NCBI RefSeq assembly: GCF_025244925.1
Contig: NZ_CP104275.1
Coordinates: 992,001 to 1,056,000, forward strand
Length of the DNA: 64,000 bases
DNA from: Arthrobacter zhaoxinii
Lineage (GTDB): Bacteria > Actinomycetota > Actinomycetes > Actinomycetales > Micrococcaceae
Direction of reading: 5' to 3'
Part shown: in pieces, positions 1 to 8,745 of the stretch
Position numbering within the stretch: the first letter of the stretch is position 1
Layout: each line of letters starts with the position of its first letter
The notes under the pieces: model-generated
Databases searched by the model: none
What the model was told of the DNA's origin: nothing
The model's input: the letters and a program-made list of their open reading frames with translations, nothing else
Translations under genes and position numbers: made by a program

Positions 1-8
1 ACCCGGCC

Positions 9-2642
9 ATGATCGGCAGGGCAGGAGTCGTTGAAGAGATTCTGCGGAACCTCGCCGGGGCAACACCGGGAACCGGCTGCCTGCTCGTGGGTGAACCCGG
101 GATCGGCAAGACCGCAGTCATGCAGCACGTACTCCGGCACCTGCAGGAGGACACCTACATTGTGCAGGTGCGCGGCTCGGAATTCGCCGGCCGGACACCA
201 TTCGGCGCCCTGACGTTCCTGCTCTCCGACCTGGATCCCGAGCTTTCCGAGCACCCGGTGATGATCCTGCGCGGACTGACCCGGCTGGTGACGGAGCGCG
301 CCGGCGGGCGTCCCGTCCTCCTGGCCGTGGACAACGCCGAGGAACTGGACGAATTTTCCGCCATGGTGCTCACCCAGATGGTGCTCAACCGCAGTGCAGG
401 CATGCTCGTCGCCTTCCGCGACTTCAGCTCGGCTCCGGCGGAATTCGCCGGTCTGTGGCGCGACGGCGTCCTCGCGCGGGTGGACCTGGAACCCCTGAGC
501 GTTCCGGAAGCCGGCGCCTACCTCGGCTCCCTGCTGGGCGGCGCGGTTTCCCGTGCCGCCGCCGTCGCCATCAACGACTACGCCGGCGGCAACCCACACC
601 TGCTGGCGCTGGCACAAACGGACTTCCGGGATGCCGGGCGGCTTCGGCAGCACAACGGCAGCTGGATCCTGGCCCCCGGGGAGGACATCCGCGGCGGACG
701 GGTGGCCGGTGCGGTGATGGGCAACCTGGCGCACCTTTCACCCGCCCAGACCCGGTTGCTTCAGCTGCTGTCCATGGCGGAGTCGCTGCCGCTGCCCCTG
801 GTACTCGCACGGCTCGGCAACACGGACCTGGACGCACTCCAGGAACAGGGAATCGTCGCCCTGGATACCCGTCCGGTGCCGGATGTACTGATCTCCAGCC
901 CCGTGGTGGCGCGGTCGGTCCGGGCAGGACTGACGTCGGCGCAGCAGCGTCAGCTCTTTGAAGAGCTGGCCCCTTCGCTCAATACCGGGCTGGTCCTCGA
1001 TCCGCTTGTCCTGGCCCGCTGGCTCGACAGCATCGGTGAAGTCCCGGGCCGGGACCTGGCGGTGGGGGCGGCAGGTAAAGCCACAGCACTGGGCTTTCCG
1101 GAAACAGCCGTCCGGCTGATTTCGGCAGCTTTCAGCGGGACCGAAAACTCCGGGGCGGTCATCGAGCTAGCCCGCGCACGCACGGCACAGGGCGAATACG
1201 GTGCAGCACTCGGCGTACTCACCCGCTTCCGGGGCAGCGACGCGGTCCCGTCTGCCGGCGACCGGATCCGCCTGATGCTCGCCGAATGCCGGGTCCTGTG
1301 CATTGAGGCAACCGGGCTGCGGGATCCGCGCTCAGCCGAAGCCGCAGCAGAGCCCGCCCGGATGCGGCACACCGACCTCTTTGAACAGGCGGAACGGGAA
1401 ATCGCGGAGCTGGACGGCACAGAGGGGGCGGACACCGCCGGTCTGATGCGCGAACTGGCCCTCGCCCGCGCCGAATGCCACTCGGCCCACGGCCGGTTCC
1501 TGGTGAACGCCTCCTACCTGGCCGGCCTTGAATTCCCGGATGCGGACTTCCGGATCCAGCGTGCGGCCTGGCTGAGCGAAGCCTGGAGCATGACCAACCG
1601 CCAGGACGACGCCGTCGAACTGGCGGGGACGGTGGAACGGATGCTTGAGGGAACGAGCGCCGATGTCCACCCCGGAGTTGTCGGCAGGCTGCTGCACACC
1701 TATCTGATCACGGGGGCGCTTTCCGCCTGTGAGCGGCTGCTGGCCGGAACCCCCGGTATGGAGGGCACACACGCCGAATTGGCTGAGGGGTTGCTGCATG
1801 CCTTCGCCGGCAGGCCGGAACCGGCGCTCGCTGCACTGACCCCCGCGGTAGATCAGCTGATGGTCAGCGGACCCGCTGCCTTCCTGCCGCTTGCGGCAGC
1901 GGCAGCGGCGTACTGCCACGCCGTGGAGGAGCGAAGCGAGGACGCCCGCCGCTATCTGCAGGTGCAGCGCTCAGCGGCCGACGGCGGACCCTGGGCCGTG
2001 CGCCGCGGCGCCCGGCACTTCGCCGCCCTGGCGGAGGCAACACTCGGCGGGGAGACCGGCAGTGCCCGCTTTGTTTCGCTCGCTGCTCAGGACCACCGGC
2101 GCGGCGCCTACGCGTACGAGCTCCTTGCACGGTTGACGGCTATGCGCCTCGGTGATGCGGAAAGCCTGGACGATGTGCTTTCCGCTGCCGCAAACCAGCA
2201 GGGGGACTTCGCGGCGTTGTGTGAGCTCTATGCCAAGGGCCTGGGCAACGGCGACGCCCAGATGCTCCTGCGGGCATCGGAGCTGGCCGCCGGAGCCGGC
2301 CACGTCCTGCTGGCCCGCGAAATCTCCGAGCACGCCCTGGGCATCGCCTCCGGTGCCGGAGACCGGGCCACCGTCCGGTTCATCCACCGGAGCCGAAGAA
2401 CCGCGGCGCCGGACGCGCCGGCAGAGGCCGCCGACGAGTTCCTCGGCGCCCTCACCGCCCGGGAACGCTCGATCGCCAGAAAAGCCGTGGCCGGCACCAG
2501 CAATAAGAAGATCGCAGAGGAACTCGGGATTTCGGTTCGAACCGTTGAAGGACATTTGTACCAGGTGTATTCGAAGCTCCACGTCGGCAGCCGGCGGGAG
2601 CTGGCACGCACCATTGCGGAGCAGGCAGGGGCAAAGAAATGA
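9..2642 (+). CDS. LAL-type LuxR transcriptional regulator with AAA-like ATPase domain (first of a pair)
   Basis: Probable large ATP-binding LuxR-family activator, 877 residues. A Walker A motif GEPGIGKT lies at residues 28-35 and a Walker B-like segment (LLAVDNAEELD) near residue 100. A long helical TPR-like middle region follows, then a C-terminal LuxR helix-turn-helix at about residues 815-865 (LTARERSIARKAVAG, then KKIAEELGISVRTVEGHL). The ATG at 9 places the typical GR-x-xE NTPase opening right at the N-terminus, but the ribosome site would fall at or before the window edge, so the start cannot be confirmed. The stop overlaps the next start (ATGA), so the two regulators are translationally coupled. 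Their position directly before the polysaccharide operon suggests they control it; the inducing ligand is unknown. Confidence 0.85.
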   Translation: MIGRAGVVEEILRNLAGATPGTGCLLVGEPGIGKTAVMQHVLRHLQEDTYIVQVRGSEFAGRTPFGALTFLLSDLDPELSEHPVMILRGLTRLVTERAGGRPVLLAVDNAEELDEFSAMVLTQMVLNRSAGMLVAFRDFSSAPAEFAGLWRDGVLARVDLEPLSVPEAGAYLGSLLGGAVSRAAAVAINDYAGGNPHLLALAQTDFRDAGRLRQHNGSWILAPGEDIRGGRVAGAVMGNLAHLSPAQTRLLQLLSMAESLPLPLVLARLGNTDLDALQEQGIVALDTRPVPDVLISSPVVARSVRAGLTSAQQRQLFEELAPSLNTGLVLDPLVLARWLDSIGEVPGRDLAVGAAGKATALGFPETAVRLISAAFSGTENSGAVIELARARTAQGEYGAALGVLTRFRGSDAVPSAGDRIRLMLAECRVLCIEATGLRDPRSAEAAAEPARMRHTDLFEQAEREIAELDGTEGADTAGLMRELALARAECHSAHGRFLVNASYLAGLEFPDADFRIQRAAWLSEAWSMTNRQDDAVELAGTVERMLEGTSADVHPGVVGRLLHTYLITGALSACERLLAGTPGMEGTHAELAEGLLHAFAGRPEPALAALTPAVDQLMVSGPAAFLPLAAAAAAYCHAVEERSEDARRYLQVQRSAADGGPWAVRRGARHFAALAEATLGGETGSARFVSLAAQDHRRGAYAYELLARLTAMRLGDAESLDDVLSAAANQQGDFAALCELYAKGLGNGDAQMLLRASELAAGAGHVLLAREISEHALGIASGAGDRATVRFIHRSRRTAAPDAPAEAADEFLGALTARERSIARKAVAGTSNKKIAEELGISVRTVEGHLYQVYSKLHVGSRRELARTIAEQAGAKK

Positions 2643-5377
2643 CGTACTGGGGGCAGGGCAGCCAACTCTTCGGGCGGGACCGGGAACTCACCGAGGTGAC
2701 CAGCCGGCTGCTGGACCCCGGGCTGCGGGGCGTCGTCCTGCTTGGAGCTGAGGGAATCGGCAAGTCCTCCCTTGCTGCCCACGCCGCTGAGCACCTGAGT
2801 TCGATGATGGCTCCGTACTATGTGAGCGGAAGCCCCGTGTTGTCCCGCATGCAGTACGGCATCCTCTCCACGTATCTGGGGTCCACCACCGCCGCCGACA
2901 TGGAGTCTCCGCTGGCTGTCCTCCGGACGGTGCGGGCCCACTTCCAGCGGCTGACGGAAACCAGCGGCATGCAGACCCTTTTGGTGGTGGACAATGCCCA
3001 GCACCTCGACGAAGCCAGTGCCCATCTGCTGACCCAGCTCGCCATGTCCGGGGAGCTTCGGCTCATGGTGATTTCCCGGGCGCGGGCACCCAGAATCCAC
3101 GAACTGCTCTCGCTGGCCCGGGACGGACTGCTCGCCCGGGTGGATCTGGGGCCGTTGTCCGCGCAGGCTGTCCACGAGTTCTGCGTCAGCGCTCTCGGCG
3201 GGCCGGTGCTCCAGGCCTCCAGCACGGTGCTGCATCGGATGTCCCGCGGCAACCCCCTGTATGTGAAGGAGCTGCTGACCCGGGCACGGCTGCAGCAGCG
3301 GTTGGTGGAAAGGAACGGTGCCTGGTTCCTCACAGGGGAATCGGACTCCGCGGACACGCCGCTGGCCGACCTGATCAAGACGATGCTCGCTTCCCGCAGT
3401 CCCGCGGAGCGCAGTGTGCTGGAGACGACGGCGCTCGCCGTGCGCCTGCCGCGGTCGGTGGTTTCGGCGGTTTCCGACGACGAAGCCGTGCGGTCGCTGG
3501 TGATCGACGGTCTCCTGGAGATCCTGCCGGACCGGGATGAATCAGCACATCTTGTGCAGCCGCTGCACGAGGAAATCATCCGGAGCCTGGTCCCGGCGGC
3601 CCGAAGCGCAGAAATCCGTGCAAAAGTCCTGAGCCGCTACGACCCGGGAACGCTGATCGATCCAAAGGAACCTTCCGGCCTCGATATCCTGCTCCGCCAT
3701 GCCGAGTGGGCGCTGGACTGCGGCGAACAGCTCCCGCCCGAAGACCTGCTCGCGGCGGCACGCGCGGCCAACGACATGGGGGACGCAGCACGCGGAATGC
3801 GGTTCGCGGCCGCGGTCCGCCCGCTGCCCTTCCGGCGCGAAGCGGAGGTGGAACTTGCCGTCGCCTATGCCCGGCAGGGCAGCTACGGGCGGGCACGCAC
3901 CCAGTTGGAAGCCCTGAAGACCGGGACGGACGACGCCGGCGCCTGGACACAACTCAGCATGCGGCGGGCGGTATTTACGGGCGCACTGATGCTCCGCCAG
4001 ACCAATGCTGAGGGGCGGACGTTGACTGCCCTGTCCGAGAGATGGGTTGAAGCGGCAACAGCGCTGGCAGTCCGGGCAGATGCTTCCGCAGGAACTCCGG
4101 CCGGAGTGCGTGCGGGGGCGGAATTGCTTGCTGCCGCTGCGCTTCTCCTGGACGGCAGCTACACCGAGGCCCGCAGCTGCCTGGCCGGGCTCGCTACGCA
4201 GGAAGCTCCGGACCCCGAACAGGCCCTTGTTTTCCACGGCCTCTATGCAGAAGTCCTCACGGCGTGCGGCGACGTGGAAGCAGCGCTGCAGCAGGCGCAG
4301 GCCGCCGCAGACCTGCTCGACGCCAGCTCCGGACAGCTGTGGAGCTATTCCGGGTTCGTGTTCGTGCGGCATGCCTTCGCCCTGCTCCATGCCGGCCGGT
4401 TTACCCAGTTGGAGCAGCTTGCCGCCCGGGTCCATTCCGGACCGCGGCACCTGTTGACCGCCATGGGCGGGACGCTGGGGGTTATTGAGGGCGCCCTTGA
4501 AATCCACCGGGGGAGGCTGCATGAAGGCCTGAGGCGCCTGCGGCCTGCGGTGGAATCACTGCGGGACTGGGATCCCGAGCTGATGCTTCCTTACGCGCAG
4601 GGACTCGCAGGCTACGCATCGGCAGTGGTCGGCGACGGTACGCCTGCCGCCGGATCCGGCTCCCGGATGACTGCGCCGGGATACACCGGTCCCCGGCATC
4701 TGTGGCTTACCGCCCAGGCATACGCCGCTGCAGCGGAGGCATCGCAGTCCACCGAGGGTCCAACCCCCGACAGGCTTGCCGCGCTTGCCGCTGAAGCACG
4801 GGCCGCAGGACTGCACAGCAGCGAAAAGGACATTCTCGAACTGTGCCTTGCCGTCGGGGACCTGGCCCAGGTGGGCCGCCTGGCCGAACTAACCGCGGAC
4901 TTCGACGGCGGGGAGGCCCGGGCGCTGCATACCTATGCCGCCGCCGTGGCTTCGGGTAACCCGGACCGGATGGTCGCGGCCGCCGAGGACGCCATCCGTG
5001 CGCAGAAGTACCTGGTAGCCGTGGAGAGCATCGGCCATGCCATCCGGTTCTACGGCAACCACGGAAACCTGCGCCGGCAGCGCGCGCTGATCCAGCAGCT
5101 GCGGCGCCGCCGCGAGGAACTGGCCGGTGTGACCGTCTCTTACCTCAGCCCGTCACTGCACCTGGTCCGCCTGACCCGGCGTGAACATGAAATTGTGGAT
5201 CTGCTTCTCTCCGGCGCCACGACCAAGGACATTGCCGTGCATTTCACCCTCTCCCAGCGGACGGTGGAGGGGCACGTCTACCGGATCTACGTGAAGCTGG
5301 GAATCAGCCGCAGGGCGGACCTCGACGCGGCCTACCGTGCCCTGGAACCGGGACCTCGGACGGCGTCCCTGCTCTAG
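2639..5377 (+). CDS. LAL-type LuxR transcriptional regulator (second of a pair)
   Basis: 912-residue paralogue of the preceding regulator. The Walker A motif is GAEGIGKS at residues 36-43 and the Walker B-like segment is LLVVDNAQHLDE. A long helical region follows, and the C-terminal LuxR helix-turn-helix reads LTRREHEIVDLLLSG then KDIAVHFTLSQRTVEGHVYR. The ATG start overlaps the stop of the first gene by four bases. Members of this family usually act as ATP-dependent activators; two in tandem may form heteromers or respond to different signals. Assignment of exopolysaccharide genes as targets is an inference from position alone. Confidence 0.87.
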   Translation: MTYWGQGSQLFGRDRELTEVTSRLLDPGLRGVVLLGAEGIGKSSLAAHAAEHLSSMMAPYYVSGSPVLSRMQYGILSTYLGSTTAADMESPLAVLRTVRAHFQRLTETSGMQTLLVVDNAQHLDEASAHLLTQLAMSGELRLMVISRARAPRIHELLSLARDGLLARVDLGPLSAQAVHEFCVSALGGPVLQASSTVLHRMSRGNPLYVKELLTRARLQQRLVERNGAWFLTGESDSADTPLADLIKTMLASRSPAERSVLETTALAVRLPRSVVSAVSDDEAVRSLVIDGLLEILPDRDESAHLVQPLHEEIIRSLVPAARSAEIRAKVLSRYDPGTLIDPKEPSGLDILLRHAEWALDCGEQLPPEDLLAAARAANDMGDAARGMRFAAAVRPLPFRREAEVELAVAYARQGSYGRARTQLEALKTGTDDAGAWTQLSMRRAVFTGALMLRQTNAEGRTLTALSERWVEAATALAVRADASAGTPAGVRAGAELLAAAALLLDGSYTEARSCLAGLATQEAPDPEQALVFHGLYAEVLTACGDVEAALQQAQAAADLLDASSGQLWSYSGFVFVRHAFALLHAGRFTQLEQLAARVHSGPRHLLTAMGGTLGVIEGALEIHRGRLHEGLRRLRPAVESLRDWDPELMLPYAQGLAGYASAVVGDGTPAAGSGSRMTAPGYTGPRHLWLTAQAYAAAAEASQSTEGPTPDRLAALAAEARAAGLHSSEKDILELCLAVGDLAQVGRLAELTADFDGGEARALHTYAAAVASGNPDRMVAAAEDAIRAQKYLVAVESIGHAIRFYGNHGNLRRQRALIQQLRRRREELAGVTVSYLSPSLHLVRLTRREHEIVDLLLSGATTKDIAVHFTLSQRTVEGHVYRIYVKLGISRRADLDAAYRALEPGPRTASLL

Positions 5378-5384
5378 GCAATCC

Positions 5385-5416
5385 TGCACTGGCGGGAGTG
5401 CACTCCCGCCAGTGCA
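5385..5416. repeat. perfect 32-bp palindrome downstream of the LuxR pair
   Basis: A gapless palindrome: left arm TGCACTGGCGGGAGTG (5385-5400) and its exact reverse complement (5401-5416), beginning 7 bases after the regulator stop codon. There is no T tract, so it is not a classical intrinsic terminator. It could be a protein-binding site or an RNA 3'-end stabiliser. Part of the right arm is repeated just beyond it (GTGCACTCCC). Confidence 0.75.
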
Positions 5417-5483
5417 CTCCCACCCCACGCGTAGCAATGCAGGTAGACGCCCTCCGGCGCAGAGCCCGTCCATCCCTCCAACC

Positions 5484-5498
5484 GAGTACCCGGTACTC
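5484..5498. promoter_or_regulatory. inverted repeat upstream of the exopolysaccharide operon (candidate operator)
   Basis: GAGTACC-C-GGTACTC, seven-base arms around a single central base, about 80 bases before the sugar transferase start. A weak -10-like TAGATT lies at 5522-5527, with the repeat just upstream of where the -35 would fall, as expected for an activator site. A LuxR-type factor could bind here; this is not shown by the sequence. Confidence 0.4.
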
Positions 5499-5576
5499 GT
5501 GCCCGCAGCAAACGGTCCTCCTAGATTGATGCCCGTTGGATAACTGTTGGTTTGGAAAAGGAAGCACGGTCTCGTT

Positions 5577-7271
5577 ATGGGTGCTGATATTCACGCCCGG
5601 CTTCTGCCGGGTGGCTCGGCGTTGGATGCGTTCCCTCCGGCGGCCGGCGCCGACATTGACGGCATGCAGCTGACCACTGATCCCCGGCCCCTGACGGCCG
5701 GGCCGCTCCGGACACTTCCGGCTGAGGCGGATACGGTGACGGCCGATAGGCGCGTAGCCGCTCCGGCCGCACTGCCGGCGCAGTCCTTCGTCTTTCCCAG
5801 CTTCACCACCCGGCGGCCGTTCGCCAGGACCGGCCACCCCAGAAGTGCTGCTGTTGCCTGGAACCGTAAATACGCGCGGATCATCACCGCTGCGGATGCA
5901 CTGGTGGTGTTCGCGGCGGCACTGGCCGGGCACCTGGTGTGGTTCGGCCTGGCGCCGGCACCGCTGAAGATCGGCTCATTCACCACCACGTACCTCGTCG
6001 TCTCCGCCGTGGTCGGCTGTGCCTGGATGCTGGCCCTGCACGTCTACCGCAGCCGCGATCCTCGAATCACCGGCATCGGAACCGACGAATACAAACGCGT
6101 CATCAACGCCAGCGTAGTCCTGCTGGGCAGCCTGGCACTGGCCACGGTGGTCTTCCAATTCGATGTGTCCAGAGGGTACTTCGGACTGGTTTTCCCCACC
6201 GGGGTCGGCGGCCTGATCTGCTCCCGGTGGCTTCTGCGCCAGTGGCTGCAGGCCCAGCGGCAACGTGGACGGTACCTCTCCAAAGTCGTGGTGCTGGGGC
6301 GCCCCCGGGACGTGCGGTATGTCGTCCACCAAATCAACGCCAAGTCCCGTGCCGCCTACCAGGTGGTGGGCGTGGTTTTGACGGGCAAGAAACGGGAATA
6401 TCTCGACGTGGACGGGACGCGTCTGCCGGTGGTCGCCGACGAACGCAAAGTGGTTGACGCCGCGGCCCGGCTCCGTGTCGATGCCGTGATTGTTGCCGGC
6501 CCGACCAAAGGCGGAAGCCGTTACGTCCAGGAACTCGGCTGGGAGCTGGAAGAATCGTCGACCCAGCTGATCCTGACCACCGGCCTGACGAACGTGGCCG
6601 GACCGCGGATCCATTCCCGCCCGGTGGAGGGCCTGCCCCTGATGCATGTGGAGCTGCCCCAGTACGCGGGGGGCAAGCATGTCCTGAAGCGGGGACTGGA
6701 CATTGTCCTCTCCGGTGCAGCCCTGGTGGCCCTGGTTCCCGTCTTTCTTCTTCTGGCCGTGCTGGTCCGCCGGGACAGCCCGGGACCGGCGCTTTTCCGG
6801 CAGGAGCGGGTGGGCCGCGGCGGAGAAGTCTTCGAGATGCTCAAGTTCCGGTCCATGGTGCAGACCGCCGAGGATGACCTGGCCGGCCTGCTGGACCGAA
6901 ACGAGGGCTCGGGGGTGCTGTTCAAAATGCAGCAGGATCCCCGTGTCACCCGCGTGGGCCGCTGGATGCGGAAGTACTCCCTCGATGAACTGCCGCAGCT
7001 GTGGAACGTTTTCCTGGGCCATATGTCCCTGGTCGGCCCCCGCCCCCCGCTGCCCCGCGAAGTGGCCCAGTACGGCAACCGGGTGCACCGCCGCCTGTAC
7101 ATCAAGCCAGGGCTCACCGGCATGTGGCAGATCAACGGCCGGTCGGAACTCAACTGGAAAGACGGTGTCCGGCTGGATCTGTACTACGTCGAAAACTGGT
7201 CGCTTGCCGGCGACCTCATCATTCTCTGGCGCACGGTGCAGATGCTCCGCCGGCCAGTGGGCGCGTACTAG
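5577..7271 (+). CDS. exopolysaccharide polyprenyl-glycosylphosphotransferase (priming sugar transferase, WcaJ/CpsE type)
   Basis: Membrane enzyme that would transfer a hexose-1-phosphate to undecaprenyl phosphate, starting each repeat unit. From the ATG at 5577 the protein has 564 residues: several N-terminal membrane segments, a CoA-binding-like fold in the middle, another membrane helix near residue 380, and the C-terminal transferase domain. Diagnostic motifs are KFRSM (about residue 422), DELPQLWNV, GPRPP (about 487) and KPGLTGMWQINGRS. An in-frame TTG at 5547 would add 10 residues; the ATG was chosen because AGGAAG lies 12 bases ahead of it and TTG has no good site. First gene of the polysaccharide operon, after the LuxR pair. 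Confidence 0.9.
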   Translation: MGADIHARLLPGGSALDAFPPAAGADIDGMQLTTDPRPLTAGPLRTLPAEADTVTADRRVAAPAALPAQSFVFPSFTTRRPFARTGHPRSAAVAWNRKYARIITAADALVVFAAALAGHLVWFGLAPAPLKIGSFTTTYLVVSAVVGCAWMLALHVYRSRDPRITGIGTDEYKRVINASVVLLGSLALATVVFQFDVSRGYFGLVFPTGVGGLICSRWLLRQWLQAQRQRGRYLSKVVVLGRPRDVRYVVHQINAKSRAAYQVVGVVLTGKKREYLDVDGTRLPVVADERKVVDAAARLRVDAVIVAGPTKGGSRYVQELGWELEESSTQLILTTGLTNVAGPRIHSRPVEGLPLMHVELPQYAGGKHVLKRGLDIVLSGAALVALVPVFLLLAVLVRRDSPGPALFRQERVGRGGEVFEMLKFRSMVQTAEDDLAGLLDRNEGSGVLFKMQQDPRVTRVGRWMRKYSLDELPQLWNVFLGHMSLVGPRPPLPREVAQYGNRVHRRLYIKPGLTGMWQINGRSELNWKDGVRLDLYYVENWSLAGDLIILWRTVQMLRRPVGAY

Positions 7272-7321
7272 CAAGTTCCCTTCCGGCTTCGGCTGGTCTC
7301 ACCACTAAGAAAGCGGAAACC

Positions 7322-7435
7322 ATGAAGAACACAGTAGACGCCGGTGATGGCCGGGGGCCCTCTATCTCCCCGCACAGCGGACCGGAGCGGACCTGCACGA
7401 GGTTGACGGACCAGGTTCCAGAGCAAAGGGCTTAG
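7322..7435 (+). CDS. possible 37-residue upstream ORF (unproven)
   Basis: ATG at 7322 with GCGGAA five bases ahead opens a frame that ends with TAG two bases before the start of the glycosyltransferase, so it could be a translationally coupled leader. The product (starts MKNTVDAGDG) is hydrophilic and matches no family I recognise. Its third-position GC is visibly lower than in the neighbouring genes, which argues against strong coding selection. Confidence 0.2.
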   Translation: MKNTVDAGDGRGPSISPHSGPERTCTRLTDQVPEQRA

Positions 7436-7437
7436 CT

Positions 7438-8745
7438 ATGCGTATCCAGATGCATGATTTTTCCGGTCATCTCTTCCCAGCTGAACTGTCGCGTGAACTG
7501 GTGGCCCGTGGGCACTTCGTGGACCACGTGTATTCGACCCAGTACGCCAGCGGGAAAGGGACGCTGGAACGGACAGCGGATGATTCGGAAAGGCTCAGGT
7601 TTTCACCGCTGACCGCTGAGCAGCCGTTCCAGAAGTACAGCCCGCTGGGGCGGGTCCGTTTCGAACGGTCCTATGCAGCGGTGTGGCAGGAACACGTCCG
7701 GGCTACTGCACCTGACTGCGTTGTGGCCTGCAACATGCCGTTGTTCGCCCTGGACGCCTTCCGGCGGACCGCCGCCCGCCGGAAACAGCCCTGGCTGCTC
7801 TGGCACCAGGACCTCTTCAGCAACGCCATTTCCGAGGAGCTCAGCCGGCGGCTGCCCGGGCCGGCTGCCCTTGGCGGCCGTGACCTGGTGCGCCGCATGG
7901 AGGCGGGGGTGGTGCGCTCAGCCACGCAGGTGGTGGCGATCGGTGAGGAGTTCCGCCAGGCCTACCGGCTCTGGGGATTGACCACGGACCACGTAACGGT
8001 GATCCCGAACTGGGCGCCGCTGGATGAGATCACGCCGCGTCCACGGGAAAACGCCTGGTCGGCACAGCATCTGCCGGCCGGGGAGGAACTGCGGCTGCTG
8101 TACGCAGGAACCCTGGGCCGTAAGCATAATCCGTTGCTGTTGGCCGGGCTGCTGCGGTCGGCGCTGGCCGCAGGTCTGCCTGCACGGCTGATCGTGGCCT
8201 CGGAAGGGGACGGGATCGAGATGCTGCGGGAGGACCTTTGCCGGGAACCACAGCTTCCGGTCACGCTGCTGCCGTTCCAGCCGGCAGCAGAGTTGCCGGA
8301 TATGTTGGGGTCAGCTGACGTTTTGGTAACCATCCTGGAGCCCGGGGCCTCCCGCTTCTCCATTCCCAGCAAGGTCCTCTCTTCCCTCGCTGCCGGCCGG
8401 CCGGTGCTGGGACTGATGCCCGAAGACAACCCTGCTGCCGCTGACATCCGGGCTGCAGACGGGTTTGTGGGTCCGCCCACTGACTTCGGGATCGCCGGAG
8501 GCGTGGGATGGCTGCGCCGGTTGCACCGGGATCCGGCGGCTGCCCAGGCGGTGGGAGATAAGGGGCGTGCCCTGGCGGAGACCAGGTTTGGCATCGGGCC
8601 CATCACTGACCGCTTCGAAGCGGTGCTGCGGACCACGGTTCCCGGGATTCCGGAGCCGGAGGGGCAGCCGGAGGCCGGTGCCGCGCCTCGGCTTCGCCCC
8701 GCTCATGCTGCCTCTCCGCGGGGCTTTTTGCGGAAGGTGTCCTGA
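7438..8745 (+). CDS. glycosyltransferase, GT4 family (GT-B fold)
   Basis: 435-residue cytoplasmic glycosyltransferase that would extend the lipid-linked repeat unit. The N-terminal half starts with MRIQMHDFSGHLFPAELSRE, followed by an acceptor-binding domain; the C-terminal GT-B half shows the family hallmarks LLYAGTLGRKH (start of the nucleotide-sugar domain) and an E-x7 type segment, EPGASRFSIPSKVLSSLAAG. It resembles the WbuB group of colanic-acid-type transferases. AAAGGG sits about 7 bases before the ATG. The stop overlaps the next ATG (TGATG). Donor and acceptor sugars cannot be read from the sequence. Confidence 0.87.
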   Translation: MRIQMHDFSGHLFPAELSRELVARGHFVDHVYSTQYASGKGTLERTADDSERLRFSPLTAEQPFQKYSPLGRVRFERSYAAVWQEHVRATAPDCVVACNMPLFALDAFRRTAARRKQPWLLWHQDLFSNAISEELSRRLPGPAALGGRDLVRRMEAGVVRSATQVVAIGEEFRQAYRLWGLTTDHVTVIPNWAPLDEITPRPRENAWSAQHLPAGEELRLLYAGTLGRKHNPLLLAGLLRSALAAGLPARLIVASEGDGIEMLREDLCREPQLPVTLLPFQPAAELPDMLGSADVLVTILEPGASRFSIPSKVLSSLAAGRPVLGLMPEDNPAAADIRAADGFVGPPTDFGIAGGVGWLRRLHRDPAAAQAVGDKGRALAETRFGIGPITDRFEAVLRTTVPGIPEPEGQPEAGAAPRLRPAHAASPRGFLRKVS

